Source: Clostridia bacterium (lineage in GTDB: Bacteria > Bacillota_A > Clostridia > UMGS1883 > HGM11501). Taken from it: DNA of 27,641 nucleotides. The notes beneath the pieces were generated by a model. That model saw nothing but the letters and a program-made list of their open reading frames with translations, was not told the DNA's origin and ran no database searches. Below are positions 6,718 to 14,662 of the stretch, piece by piece. Location: contig JAFXHP010000089.1 in NCBI GenBank assembly GCA_017536285.1, positions 1 to 27,641 on the forward strand. The letters are read 5' to 3'. Numbering within the stretch: position 1 is the stretch's first letter; every line of letters begins with the position of its first letter. A program made the position numbers and the translations under genes.

Positions 6718-7922
6718 TCATCTTCTCCGAGAAGGCGTATTTTTTTAATTACTTTAATGCCCTTGAATTTATCTTCAAAAGAACCGTTTGTCATGGGAGA
6801 AGTTATTACTGCAATTTCTTCTGTTTCGCCGGGAAGCTTCACTATGTTCTCTTCAGAGAAGATTTCCCTCGCTTTTTCCTCATCCTTTGCGGAAATTCTG
6901 ACAAAATAGCTTTCTTTAACCTCATCATGAGGAATCATCGAAGCTTCTTCTTCCCAGAAGTAACCCTTATATTCTCCGGATTTAGCAACGTCTAAAATAT
7001 CAGACACTACTGCACTTGCTGTTGGCATCTTTCCTGCACCCCGACCGTAAAACATTACCTTGCCGACAGCATTCCCTTTAACGTATGCCGCATTGAAAAC
7101 ACTTCTTACCGAAGCTAACGGATTTTCGTTTTTAATCATAGCCGGGCGAACTGCGGCATAAATTCCATCCTTTGTGTTTTTACCGTAAGCTACAAGCTTT
7201 ATTACGCTGTCAAGAATTTCGGCATATGCCACATCTTCCTCATCAATGCCGGTAATTCCTTCGGTGTAAATTTTATCAGAATCACAGAATTTGCCTGTTA
7301 CAAGTGACATAAGAATGGAAATTTTACGGCAGGCGTCTATTCCTTCCACATCCGCCTCAGGTTTTCTCTCCGCATATCCAAGTTCCTGTGCACTCTTTAA
7401 CGCTTCATCAAAGCTGCGTCCTTTTTCAAACATTTCGGTTAAGATATAGTTTGTGGTTCCGTTGAGAATTCCTCCCACTTCCTCAATCTCATTTGCCGCA
7501 AGATAGTTGTGTATGGGAGCAATTAAAGGAATTCCTCCGCCAACGGATGCTTCAAAAAGATAATTTACATTATTTTCCTTAGCCAGCTTTAAAAGCTCAC
7601 ATCCCTTTGTTGCAACAAGCTCCTTATTGGATGTAACAACGCTTTTTCCCTTAAGAATAGCTGCCTTTGTAAAGTCATAGGCAGGATGAATCCCTCCTAT
7701 CACCTCAGCAACTATATCAACATCTTCATCCTCTAATATCACATTAAAGTCCTTAGTGAAAATATGGGCATCTTCTCTCTCTGAAAAGTCTCTTATATCA
7801 AGAATATATTTAACTTTTACGGGAGATTTTGCGGCTTTTTCTATTTTTTCCGCATTTAATGAGAGCATTTCATAAACTCCGCTACCCACAGTGCCAAAGC
7901 CAAGTATCGCTACGTTTTTCAT
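6714..7922 (-). CDS. hom: Homoserine dehydrogenase
   Basis: This enzyme reduces aspartate semialdehyde to homoserine with NAD(P)H. It has 402 residues with the chosen start. The nucleotide-binding Rossmann motif GFGTVG is at 8-13, SNKELVA near residue 108 is in the catalytic region, and GGILNGTTNYILTEM and PEADVEGIDACRKISIL are family signatures of the substrate site. The C-terminal 70 residues (from about YFVRISAKDEE) form an ACT-like regulatory domain, slightly short. An in-frame ATG at 7934 abuts AAAGG with no spacing. The ATG at 7920-7922 has proper spacing and begins at the Rossmann strand, so it is preferred. The gene lies 23 bases after thrR and overlaps thrB by 4 bases. Confidence 0.95.
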   Translation of the reverse strand: MKNVAILGFGTVGSGVYEMLSLNAEKIEKAAKSPVKVKYILDIRDFSEREDAHIFTKDFNVILEDEDVDIVAEVIGGIHPAYDFTKAAILKGKSVVTSNKELVATKGCELLKLAKENNVNYLFEASVGGGIPLIAPIHNYLAANEIEEVGGILNGTTNYILTEMFEKGRSFDEALKSAQELGYAERKPEADVEGIDACRKISILMSLVTGKFCDSDKIYTEGITGIDEEDVAYAEILDSVIKLVAYGKNTKDGIYAAVRPAMIKNENPLASVRSVFNAAYVKGNAVGKVMFYGRGAGKMPTASAVVSDILDVAKSGEYKGYFWEEEASMIPHDEVKESYFVRISAKDEEKAREIFSEENIVKLPGETEEIAVITSPMTNGSFEDKFKGIKVIKKIRLLGEDE

Positions 7923-7945
7923 CTGACTGTCCATCCTTTCGCTTC

Positions 7946-8377
7946 TTACTGTCTCGCCAGAACACGAACATCCTTAACCCCTTTAAGGGCACCCAGACGG
8001 TCTATAAGCTCCTGCAAATCTCCACCTGACACATTTTGTATGCTGATTGACACATCAGCCACGGAATTTACGGGAATGTTCTGATTAATGGTAAGGACAT
8101 TCGCTCCCACCTCTGCAAGTGTTGAGAGAATGGAAGATAATACACCGGTTTTATCCGATACGATAAAAAACAGTGTTATAATTCCCTGCATCTGATTGAA
8201 CGGAAATACATAGTCCTTATACTTATAATATGCACTTCTTGATATGCCTGCCTTTTTAACGGCATCACTTATCTCCCTGCAATCGCCCTCCGCCAGAAAT
8301 CTCTTGGCTTCGAGAACCTTTGAATAAACCTCAGGGAGAACCTTGGAGTCAACCAGAACCAAAGAATTTTTGCTCAC
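7946..8377 (-). CDS. thrR: ThrR/PheB-type ACT-domain regulator (UPF0735)
   Basis: This small 143-residue protein has an N-terminal DNA-binding segment (a helix-turn-helix at about 31-57 including KKAGISRSAYYKYKD) and a C-terminal ACT domain (about 64-143, ITLFFIVSDKTGVLSSIL onward). In B. subtilis the homologue, formerly PheB/YszB, was shown to be ThrR, a repressor of threonine biosynthesis genes including hom. It is the first gene of this operon, in front of hom, which fits autoregulation and pathway control. The ORF can be extended to 8446, but a GGGTGGTGG-like site lies 6 bases before the GTG at 8375-8377, homology starts there, and the extension would run through the promoter. Confidence 0.9.
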   Translation of the reverse strand: MSKNSLVLVDSKVLPEVYSKVLEAKRFLAEGDCREISDAVKKAGISRSAYYKYKDYVFPFNQMQGIITLFFIVSDKTGVLSSILSTLAEVGANVLTINQNIPVNSVADVSISIQNVSGGDLQELIDRLGALKGVKDVRVLARQ

Positions 8378-8417
8378 GTTTGTCCACCACCCGAAAACAA
8401 ATGTATTTAATAAAGAG

Positions 8418-8446
8418 ATTATACCAAAGAAAAAGTGGTTCGTCAA
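8418..8446 (-). promoter_or_regulatory. Sigma-A promoter of the thrR-hom-thrB-lysC operon
   Basis: On the minus strand TTGACG (8441-8446) and a perfect TATAAT (8418-8423) are 17 bases apart, with TGG before the -10. Transcription should begin near 8411, leaving a leader of about 33 bases. That is too short for a T-box, riboswitch or peptide attenuator, so control must act at the promoter, plausibly by ThrR. Confidence 0.85.
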
Positions 8447-8500
8447 TGAAATTATTGCATAAAAATAAACTTTTTTATATCACCTTTGTAGGCATTATAC

Positions 8501-8533
8501 AAAAAAGAGCTGAAAACCCAAAGGGTTTCAGCC
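8501..8533 (-). terminator. Intrinsic terminator of the small Met-rich gene
   Basis: Arms at 8509-8519 and 8523-8532 form a stem of 10 pairs with one bulged base and a 3-base loop. On the minus strand the stem is followed by TC and six T residues (8501-8506). It separates this gene from the thrR operon promoter. Confidence 0.85.
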
Positions 8534-8540
8534 TTTTTTC

Positions 8541-8774
8541 TTACTCCGATTCGGGAAAAGATGTGTTCGTATAAGGCATACAGTTTCCCATGGTAATAAA
8601 GTTTCCGCACATGGGACAACGCATGGGATAGTTTTGCCATGCACACTGATTCATCATAGGATAGCCCTGCCACATGTTACCATCTACGGGCATGCCGTAT
8701 GTATTATACCCCATAGGCCACATATAGGGAATTCTTGAGCAATCGTCCTTTTTGTTTTCATTTTTGTCAGCCAT
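8541..8774 (-). CDS. Small Met/Cys/Tyr-rich protein, possible spore coat component
   Basis: The 77-residue product is not recognised from any named family. Composition is striking: 11 Met, 5 Cys (12, 44, 53, 56, 65) and many Tyr, Pro, Gly, Asn and Trp residues. A charged N-terminus is followed by short repeats of the kind YNxYGMP and QGYPMM, then RCPMCG, which resembles half a zinc ribbon, and a final Cys. There is no signal peptide or membrane segment. Such low-complexity, Tyr/Cys/Met-rich small proteins are common among spore coat proteins, and the promoter fits sigma-K, so a coat role is possible but inferred. The ATG at 8772-8774 is chosen because AAAGGAGGG (8780-8788) lies 5 bases before it. 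It is flanked by terminators and is monocistronic. Confidence 0.8.
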   Translation of the reverse strand: MADKNENKKDDCSRIPYMWPMGYNTYGMPVDGNMWQGYPMMNQCAWQNYPMRCPMCGNFITMGNCMPYTNTSFPESE

Positions 8775-8800
8775 AAAAACCCTCCTTTTATTTTTCATTA

Positions 8801-8828
8801 TATAATATGCTTAAATAAAAATAAGGTT
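8801..8828 (-). promoter_or_regulatory. Candidate sigma-K (late mother-cell) promoter
   Basis: On the minus strand AACC (8825-8828) and GCATATTATA (8801-8810) match the B. subtilis sigma-K consensus mACm and gCATAnnnTA, with 16 bases between AC and CATA. The same stretch can be read as a weak sigma-A promoter (TTGTAA 8827-8832, CATATT 8804-8809, spacing 17). The region is AT-rich, so a chance match is possible. Confidence 0.5.
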
Positions 8829-8830
8829 AC

Positions 8831-8864
8831 AAAAAGACAGCAGGAATAAAACCTGCTGTCTTTT
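8831..8864 (-). terminator. Terminator of the three-gene glycan operon
   Basis: AAAAGACAGCAGG (8832-8844) pairs with 8852-8864 around a 7-base loop. On the minus strand the inner stem is followed by five T residues (8831-8835). It lies 1 base after the stop codon of the discoidin-repeat gene. Confidence 0.9.
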
Positions 8865-8865
8865 A

Positions 8866-11800
8866 TCATTTTTCAATTAAAACCGTCTGAGTTTCTCCAT
8901 CCCAGCTTACCTTGTACCCCAGTATTTCAGAAATAAACCTTATCGGCACGAAGGTGCGGCTGTCCTTTATTATAGGAGGAGTTATGAGTGTATACATAAT
9001 GTCTCCGTATAAGGGATTTTTCACATACACAAGTTCATTTTGAATCTGGAGCCTGATTTCGTAAGGGGATGCATTAAGTATAATTTCGTCGCATTCGCCA
9101 TTCCAGGTTATCTCAGCTCCCATTTCTTCAAGCAACCCTCTTAAAGGAATCATCGTAGATCCATCCACTATGAAAGGAGCAACATCCAGCACCTTTGTGG
9201 AGGCTTTTGTGCCCTTTACGGCAGAAATTTCTTTATCACCGATTTTCAAAGTATAGCTTGCGGTATTTGCAAGAAGCTCTTCCTCGTGAGCCTTCGCACT
9301 CTGAGTAAAGGTAATTTCCGCACATGAAACTCGCTTTGCGTTATAATCCCAGAATTCAATCTGCATATAACGCATGGTAACCTCTTTACCGAAGGGAATA
9401 ACCTTTAAACTCAAATCGGGATCAAAGGTTTTATCTATAATAAGTTCTTCCCAGTTCTCCCCGTCCATAGAGGTGTAAATCGAAACCTTTTTCCAGTGAC
9501 CGTGAAGATCCGGAGACTGTCTCGGAAGATAAGTCATTTCCTTTATGGTGTGAGGTCTTATCATATCGATGGTAAGCATCACAGGCTCTCCATCAAGTGC
9601 CGCTGTCTGCCATACTCCTGCCGTAGAACCGTCGAAGATGTTACCCGGCTCTGCTCCCGACCAGTTTTCGCCATCATAAATTGCAATGAAAGAAGACGTA
9701 TCAACCGTGTAGGTCGCATATTTCTTTTCTTCCTCGGCATAGTCTGAAAGAGTAAGGTCCACCTTTTCCGGATCCTTTTCCCATACACTGAATTCAGCAA
9801 GTGATGCACAGGACAAATTTCCTTCCCTGATTTCAATTTTTATTTTACGAAGACTTAAGTTACCTGCAAGAGGAATTTCCTTTTCGGTTTTGTTTTTATC
9901 AAAGGAAACTCCCTCTTTAAGAAGAATATATTCGCCCTCTACGCTGCTTGATGCGTAAATATTGCAGTTAAGGATAAGTCCATGATTACCCGAATCCTGT
10001 CTGGGAAGCAGGCCTATACCCGATATTTCAAGATTTTCGGGGAAGATATATTCAAGCGTGAAGGGGAACTTTTCCGTCATTATTACCTTATTTTCAATTA
10101 CGCTGTAGTTTGAATGCCATATAGTGTTATTTTTTCCGTCGATTGACTGGGACACGGGATAGCCGAAATACTGACTGCTTGCCCTTGCATACCAACCTTC
10201 TGGCTTGATTTTTCCTATACCAAAAGAATTTGTCCCCTCTGTTTTTCTTTCGGCGTACTTCATTTCGCCTGTTCCGTTTACATAAAATTCCATTTCAGCC
10301 GCACCACAGTAGCCATAGTAGCTTTCGGTAACTTCAATACGGAGGAATTTTGTCATTCCGCCCTTGAACGCAATATTTCTTGTGGGGCCTGCTGCATCTT
10401 TTGCATATGGAAATTCTCCCGAAGTGATAAACTTATAGTTTCCCCCGTCGGTGGATGTATAAATGTTAAAGAATCTTATTGTTCCAACAGTGTCACGTCT
10501 TGGGGTATAACGCCAGCCGGTAAGATTAATTTCTTCGGGGAATTCGATTTCAATGTTATAGGGAGGTTCGTCCTTTGTAACAACACCGTTTTCGTTTATA
10601 TAATCTGTTTCCCAGAAGGTGGATGAGTTTCCGTCAAACATTTTGTTTTTCGTGTTTGCCCCTCTTTCGCTGGGAACTTCAACCTTCCAGTTATCGGTAT
10701 AGGGATATTTTTCTCCCATGGATTCACCGGTTATTTCCACATAGCTTTCGGGGATTACTTCGCCGGCTTCGGCATTTTCAACTATTTCCGTAAGCTCGGA
10801 AAGTGTAATCTCATGGGGAGCTTTCTTTCCTTCGCCCTCGCCCTTTACAAAGGCTATTTCAGCCGCTGTTCCGTAGTCTCCCACGGTCTCTGTAATTTTT
10901 ATAGCAACTGCCTTTGCCGAAACTCCGTCCCAGGAAGCCTTCTTTGTGGTTCTTAACTTAACATTATCCTCGTGTCTGAACTTGCCGTCATAAACCTTGC
11001 CGAAATTAACTCCGTCACTTGATGCATAAACTGTATAACCCTCAACAGTACCTGTTCCGTTGTCGGTTCTTGGGGTATAACGCCAGCCACTTAAGTTAAT
11101 CTCCTCCGGGAAAACTACGGTTATTAAATAAGGAGGCTTATCATTTTCCGTTATAGCTCCGCCTTCGGTTTTATAGTCAGAATGCCAGAAAGTAGCACCA
11201 TCCCCGTCAAAGGCCTTGGAAAACGATCCGTTATATTCGCTTGTTACAGATATTTGCCAGGAAGAATCATAAGTATAAACCCTTCCATTAGAGCCTTCTT
11301 CCAAAATTGCTTCCTTGTCGGTATCGCCAATTACGGTTTTACCCTCGCCGCTACCTTTTAAGAAACTGATTTCAGATGCTGTTCCGTAGCCACCTTCGGC
11401 TTTTGTTATCTTTATGATAACAGCCTTTGCTTTAACGCCTTCCCAGGTATCTTCCTTTTCCGTTCTGTCTTTTACAACCCCAACGTGAGTAAAGCTTCCG
11501 TCCTTAATTTTAGAAAACTTTACGCCGTCTCCTGATGCATAGATGCTGTATTCCTGAACTGTTCCCGTTCCGTTGTCGGTTCTGGGCATATAACGCCATC
11601 CGGTTAAATTTATCACCTCGGGAAACTCTACCGTAATGTAAAATGGCAAGGGGTCCTTATCTGTTATCTCTCCGCTCACAGCCGTATAACTTGTGTGCCA
11701 ATAAATTCCCTTATTGCCGTCAAAAGCTTTTGAAAGAGAAGAAAGGTAGTCACTTGTTGCAGATATTTTCCAGTCGGAGGAATAGGGATAAACCTCGGAA

Positions 11801-11868
11801 GATGCTAAAACTCCCACCATACTAAGCATCATTATAAACGCCAGAACTATTGCAGTTAATTTTTTCAT
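8866..11868 (-). CDS. Secreted protein with five discoidin (F5/8 type C)-like domains and a C-terminal copper-amine-oxidase-N-like domain
   Basis: This 1000-residue exported protein has a signal peptide (1 to about 22, MKKL then a hydrophobic stretch ending VLA). Five tandem galactose-binding-fold domains follow, at about 28-171, 198-342, 388-533, 556-696 and 722-856. The shared pattern is AFDGN...WH(S/T) near the front, then INL(T/S)GWRY(T/M)PR, a YASSDGVNF-type strand and a closing GTAAEI. Such domains (CBM32-like) bind sugars. Residues 871-1000 form a copper-amine-oxidase N-terminal-like module with MIPLRGLLEEMG and TFVPIRFISEILG, frequent at the ends of clostridial surface proteins. No catalytic domain is visible, so it probably acts as a surface lectin or adhesin. 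AAAGGAGGGG precedes the ATG by 5-6 bases, and the gene follows the GH99-like gene by 14 bases. Confidence 0.88.
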   Translation of the reverse strand: MKKLTAIVLAFIMMLSMVGVLASSEVYPYSSDWKISATSDYLSSLSKAFDGNKGIYWHTSYTAVSGEITDKDPLPFYITVEFPEVINLTGWRYMPRTDNGTGTVQEYSIYASGDGVKFSKIKDGSFTHVGVVKDRTEKEDTWEGVKAKAVIIKITKAEGGYGTASEISFLKGSGEGKTVIGDTDKEAILEEGSNGRVYTYDSSWQISVTSEYNGSFSKAFDGDGATFWHSDYKTEGGAITENDKPPYLITVVFPEEINLSGWRYTPRTDNGTGTVEGYTVYASSDGVNFGKVYDGKFRHEDNVKLRTTKKASWDGVSAKAVAIKITETVGDYGTAAEIAFVKGEGEGKKAPHEITLSELTEIVENAEAGEVIPESYVEITGESMGEKYPYTDNWKVEVPSERGANTKNKMFDGNSSTFWETDYINENGVVTKDEPPYNIEIEFPEEINLTGWRYTPRRDTVGTIRFFNIYTSTDGGNYKFITSGEFPYAKDAAGPTRNIAFKGGMTKFLRIEVTESYYGYCGAAEMEFYVNGTGEMKYAERKTEGTNSFGIGKIKPEGWYARASSQYFGYPVSQSIDGKNNTIWHSNYSVIENKVIMTEKFPFTLEYIFPENLEISGIGLLPRQDSGNHGLILNCNIYASSSVEGEYILLKEGVSFDKNKTEKEIPLAGNLSLRKIKIEIREGNLSCASLAEFSVWEKDPEKVDLTLSDYAEEEKKYATYTVDTSSFIAIYDGENWSGAEPGNIFDGSTAGVWQTAALDGEPVMLTIDMIRPHTIKEMTYLPRQSPDLHGHWKKVSIYTSMDGENWEELIIDKTFDPDLSLKVIPFGKEVTMRYMQIEFWDYNAKRVSCAEITFTQSAKAHEEELLANTASYTLKIGDKEISAVKGTKASTKVLDVAPFIVDGSTMIPLRGLLEEMGAEITWNGECDEIILNASPYEIRLQIQNELVYVKNPLYGDIMYTLITPPIIKDSRTFVPIRFISEILGYKVSWDGETQTVLIEK
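10270..11787 (-). repeat. Tandem coding repeats for discoidin domains 1-3
   Basis: Three units of about 145 codons (11356-11787, 10843-11277, 10270-10707) are similar at DNA as well as protein level; for example an 18-base stretch at 10501-10518 recurs identically at 11071-11088. Units 1 and 2 are closest (TDNGTGTV in both). Domains 4 and 5 have diverged further. This suggests fairly recent internal duplication of the first units. Confidence 0.75.
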
Positions 11869-11882
11869 ATTTATCCCCTCCT

Positions 11883-14648
11883 TTAATTAAGATGCGAAGA
11901 AACCTGGCTGACAATTGCGTCAGAAAGTCCTTCTTTACTTACGGAATAAATTCCGTTTCCGTGATTCTTTACAACATATCCATAGCAATCCTCGATGTAT
12001 GTAAGAGGAATATAGATAAGTCCGTTTGCCGAAGAAACCGGAGCTTTTAAGGAAACAGGCTTGCCGTTTACCTTTGCACTTTGTGTACCTAAAGTCGTAT
12101 ATGCCCAGATATTGTCCTTAACCTCTGTCAGTTCTTCGTTCATATCATAATGTCGTGTCGTTAAAATATTCGTTTTGTAGTTATACACGGATTTTGTTCT
12201 GCCGTCGCCCATTATATTTATAAAGGCACTTTCGGGAACATAAAGCGTTCCGTTCATTTCAAAGGCCGTTACCCTTGTATCCTTTTCATAAACCTTCATT
12301 TTCCCGCCATCTGCAATCATGGTTGAAACACCTGCTTTTATGATGGCACTCTTACCAATCTCAGCACGCTCCGAATCAGTAAGAGTTGTTTCGGGAACTT
12401 GGGTATAATGATAGTTAAATCTTCCAAGAGGTGCACTTGATCCTTTCGCATACCAGGAGATAACATCTGCCTCTACAGAATCTGTCCACTTAAATTCTAT
12501 GTCTATTGCACCCGTTTCTGCAATTTCACTTCTTAAAACAGCCAAAGTAATGCGATTATCCTTTATGACACAAGAAACGTCACTCACTTTTTTTCTCTCG
12601 GTTCCGTTTCCGGTAAATGCAGAAAGTACGCCGATGCCGTCCATATTTACCACATAATCATAGCCTTCAAAGCCTGTGGCATAATTTCTGTCTGAATTTA
12701 TGTAAAGATACATAAAGTTATTTCCCTCTTTAAGTGCCTTGTCAGCTGTCGCCGTAAAGTAAAGCTTTTCTGCATCGAAGGAAACCTTTGCAGTTTTTAT
12801 AAAGTTGTTTGTTATAGTTTTTGCATCAACCAAGGTATTGGTATAAGCAACAGGTGCGGTATATCCTTCTCTTTCATAGCTTCCCGTAGCGTTGATAAAT
12901 TCAGGGCCGACGCCTTCCCACTGGGATGCATCTCCATTTATATCAATAGTCTTTGCACCTGTAGCAACTCTTACAGGACGAACCCCTTTATACTTTCTTA
13001 TAAAGTCTGTCATAAGAAGATAATAGTCGTCCTTAAGGAACCCTTTTGAAGGCTCAAAGTCGCGGCTGTTTTCATCGTCGAAAGTATCAATGAAAGCATT
13101 TTTCAATCCCGAATGCTCAGCATTTCTTACGGTTGTCCATTCGTTCCAGCCGTTCAAATAAACAAATTCCGGTGCGGCATCAAGTGCCAAAGCTGCCTGC
13201 TCACGGAAGAAATATGCCATTCTTGCACCGTTTTCGGAATAGTCTTCACCGAATACCTCGGAGAATCCTCTTCCCTTACAGTAGGGGTCTGAAAAAGCAC
13301 CGGTCTTCGAAACTCCCCATACAGTGGACTCGTTGATACTGCAACCCACTGCAACAAATTCAGGTCTTCCGGTCTCAGGATCCTTGTTTCGGAGTATCTG
13401 CGGGAAGTTTTCAAGCCATATCCATTCGTCAGTTCCTTTGGAATCAATGTGGTTTGCTGTTATCTGATTTCTGTGTCCCTGATAACGGTATGTAAAGAAA
13501 TCCGACACCTCACGGAAAATTTCGTCCTTTACATAATCGTTTGATTCAACGAAGGCCCTGCCGTATTTGGGTGTAGAGTTACTTGCAAGGAGAGGCTTAC
13601 CGTCCCAGAAGAACCATATATCTGAATAATCATTTTCGATAAAACAGTTAAAGTAAAGTGCTTCAAGCTGCCTGTAGCTGTGGGAAGCGGTTCCGCTCAT
13701 GGAATTATACGCCGAAAGAAGCGGTATATCAACACCATCTGCCTTGGCATCACGGAAAGCCTTTGCCACTGCATTGAGCTTTGGAATCATTGCATTATGA
13801 CCGTTGGTGTAGTCAAAGAATATTGCATCCACTCCTGCCAAAGCAAGCATTTCCGCATGACGGCGATTTACGAAATAGTCATAGCTGTCATAAAATCCCA
13901 GTGCAGGCTCGCCCCAGTAAAACTTACCGTTCATATCCCAGGCGTCGTGGTTATAATCGGATCTTGCCTCGGGATTTTTCTTTATAACCTCAGGTATTAC
14001 ATAGGCTGCCACTTTCGAGTCCACGTGAGGAAACCAGTTCCAGTACATGATACCAACATTTCGTCCGTCAGTTTTAACATCTCCAACCTCTTCATAGGAT
14101 GCTATCGCACGTCCCATAGAGTCAACTGCCTTTAAGTTGTCTGAATAGTCGTCTATTATAGCATCATCTGATGCCTGCACACTTAAGGTGTCGTGATAGT
14201 ACTTATCCTCGGAAAGCCATATCTCCTTTATGGTAATATCATCCCCCACTCCGTAAAGAGGCACGAAATAAAGGTCGTGCACTCCAGATTCCTGAGTGAT
14301 GGAAGCCTTATAAATTCTGTCCACTCCCTCGGTTGTAAGAGGCAGATAGCCTAAAACTGCACCCTTTTTGGGATCGTCCATTACAACTGCCAGTGTTTCA
14401 AAGTTTGTTGCACCTTTTGCATCGTTTACAGTAGCTTTTACCCACACAGACTTTTTATGGTCCATATTTACACCGGAAAATCCGAAATATCCTCCGTGGG
14501 CAGGCTCCTTTATTGTTCCGCCCTCAATTTTAATATCCTTAGAATCAGAGATTTCCGAAATCGGAAGTTCAGTATCCGCCGCCAAAGCGGGTATGGCAAA
14601 AGCAAAAAGCATTAAAGTGCAAAGAAAGATGCTTAATAACCTTTTCAT
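11883..14648 (-). CDS. Secreted GH99/WbsX-like putative glycoside hydrolase with carbohydrate-binding modules
   Basis: This 921-residue exported protein begins with a signal peptide (1 to about 23, ending ALA). Reading onward there is a CBM6-like beta-sandwich (about 35-148). A probable TIM barrel follows (about 165-555), with GIMYWNWFPH at its first strand, AGVDAIFFDYTNG near 271-283 and YLNGWNEWT at 497-505. The WNEW motif and strand order resemble the GH99/GH71 and WbsX group. A CBM9-like domain comes next (about 565-745, TIDINGDASQWEG then a YINSDRNYATG segment), and a copper-amine-oxidase-N-like module ends the protein (about 775-905). WbsX proteins usually read WNEWxE; here the second acid is replaced by Thr506. 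The substrate is unknown; alpha-mannan or another alpha-glycan would fit GH99/71. It is the second gene of the operon. Confidence 0.75.
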   Translation of the reverse strand: MKRLLSIFLCTLMLFAFAIPALAADTELPISEISDSKDIKIEGGTIKEPAHGGYFGFSGVNMDHKKSVWVKATVNDAKGATNFETLAVVMDDPKKGAVLGYLPLTTEGVDRIYKASITQESGVHDLYFVPLYGVGDDITIKEIWLSEDKYYHDTLSVQASDDAIIDDYSDNLKAVDSMGRAIASYEEVGDVKTDGRNVGIMYWNWFPHVDSKVAAYVIPEVIKKNPEARSDYNHDAWDMNGKFYWGEPALGFYDSYDYFVNRRHAEMLALAGVDAIFFDYTNGHNAMIPKLNAVAKAFRDAKADGVDIPLLSAYNSMSGTASHSYRQLEALYFNCFIENDYSDIWFFWDGKPLLASNSTPKYGRAFVESNDYVKDEIFREVSDFFTYRYQGHRNQITANHIDSKGTDEWIWLENFPQILRNKDPETGRPEFVAVGCSINESTVWGVSKTGAFSDPYCKGRGFSEVFGEDYSENGARMAYFFREQAALALDAAPEFVYLNGWNEWTTVRNAEHSGLKNAFIDTFDDENSRDFEPSKGFLKDDYYLLMTDFIRKYKGVRPVRVATGAKTIDINGDASQWEGVGPEFINATGSYEREGYTAPVAYTNTLVDAKTITNNFIKTAKVSFDAEKLYFTATADKALKEGNNFMYLYINSDRNYATGFEGYDYVVNMDGIGVLSAFTGNGTERKKVSDVSCVIKDNRITLAVLRSEIAETGAIDIEFKWTDSVEADVISWYAKGSSAPLGRFNYHYTQVPETTLTDSERAEIGKSAIIKAGVSTMIADGGKMKVYEKDTRVTAFEMNGTLYVPESAFINIMGDGRTKSVYNYKTNILTTRHYDMNEELTEVKDNIWAYTTLGTQSAKVNGKPVSLKAPVSSANGLIYIPLTYIEDCYGYVVKNHGNGIYSVSKEGLSDAIVSQVSSHLN

Positions 14649-14662
14649 TTTTATTCCTCCTT

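Noticed and set aside
9496..9836. Open frames opposite to the discoidin-repeat gene
   Set aside because: They are frame shadows of a coding region with low-complexity, Arg/Ser-rich translations and no ribosome binding site.
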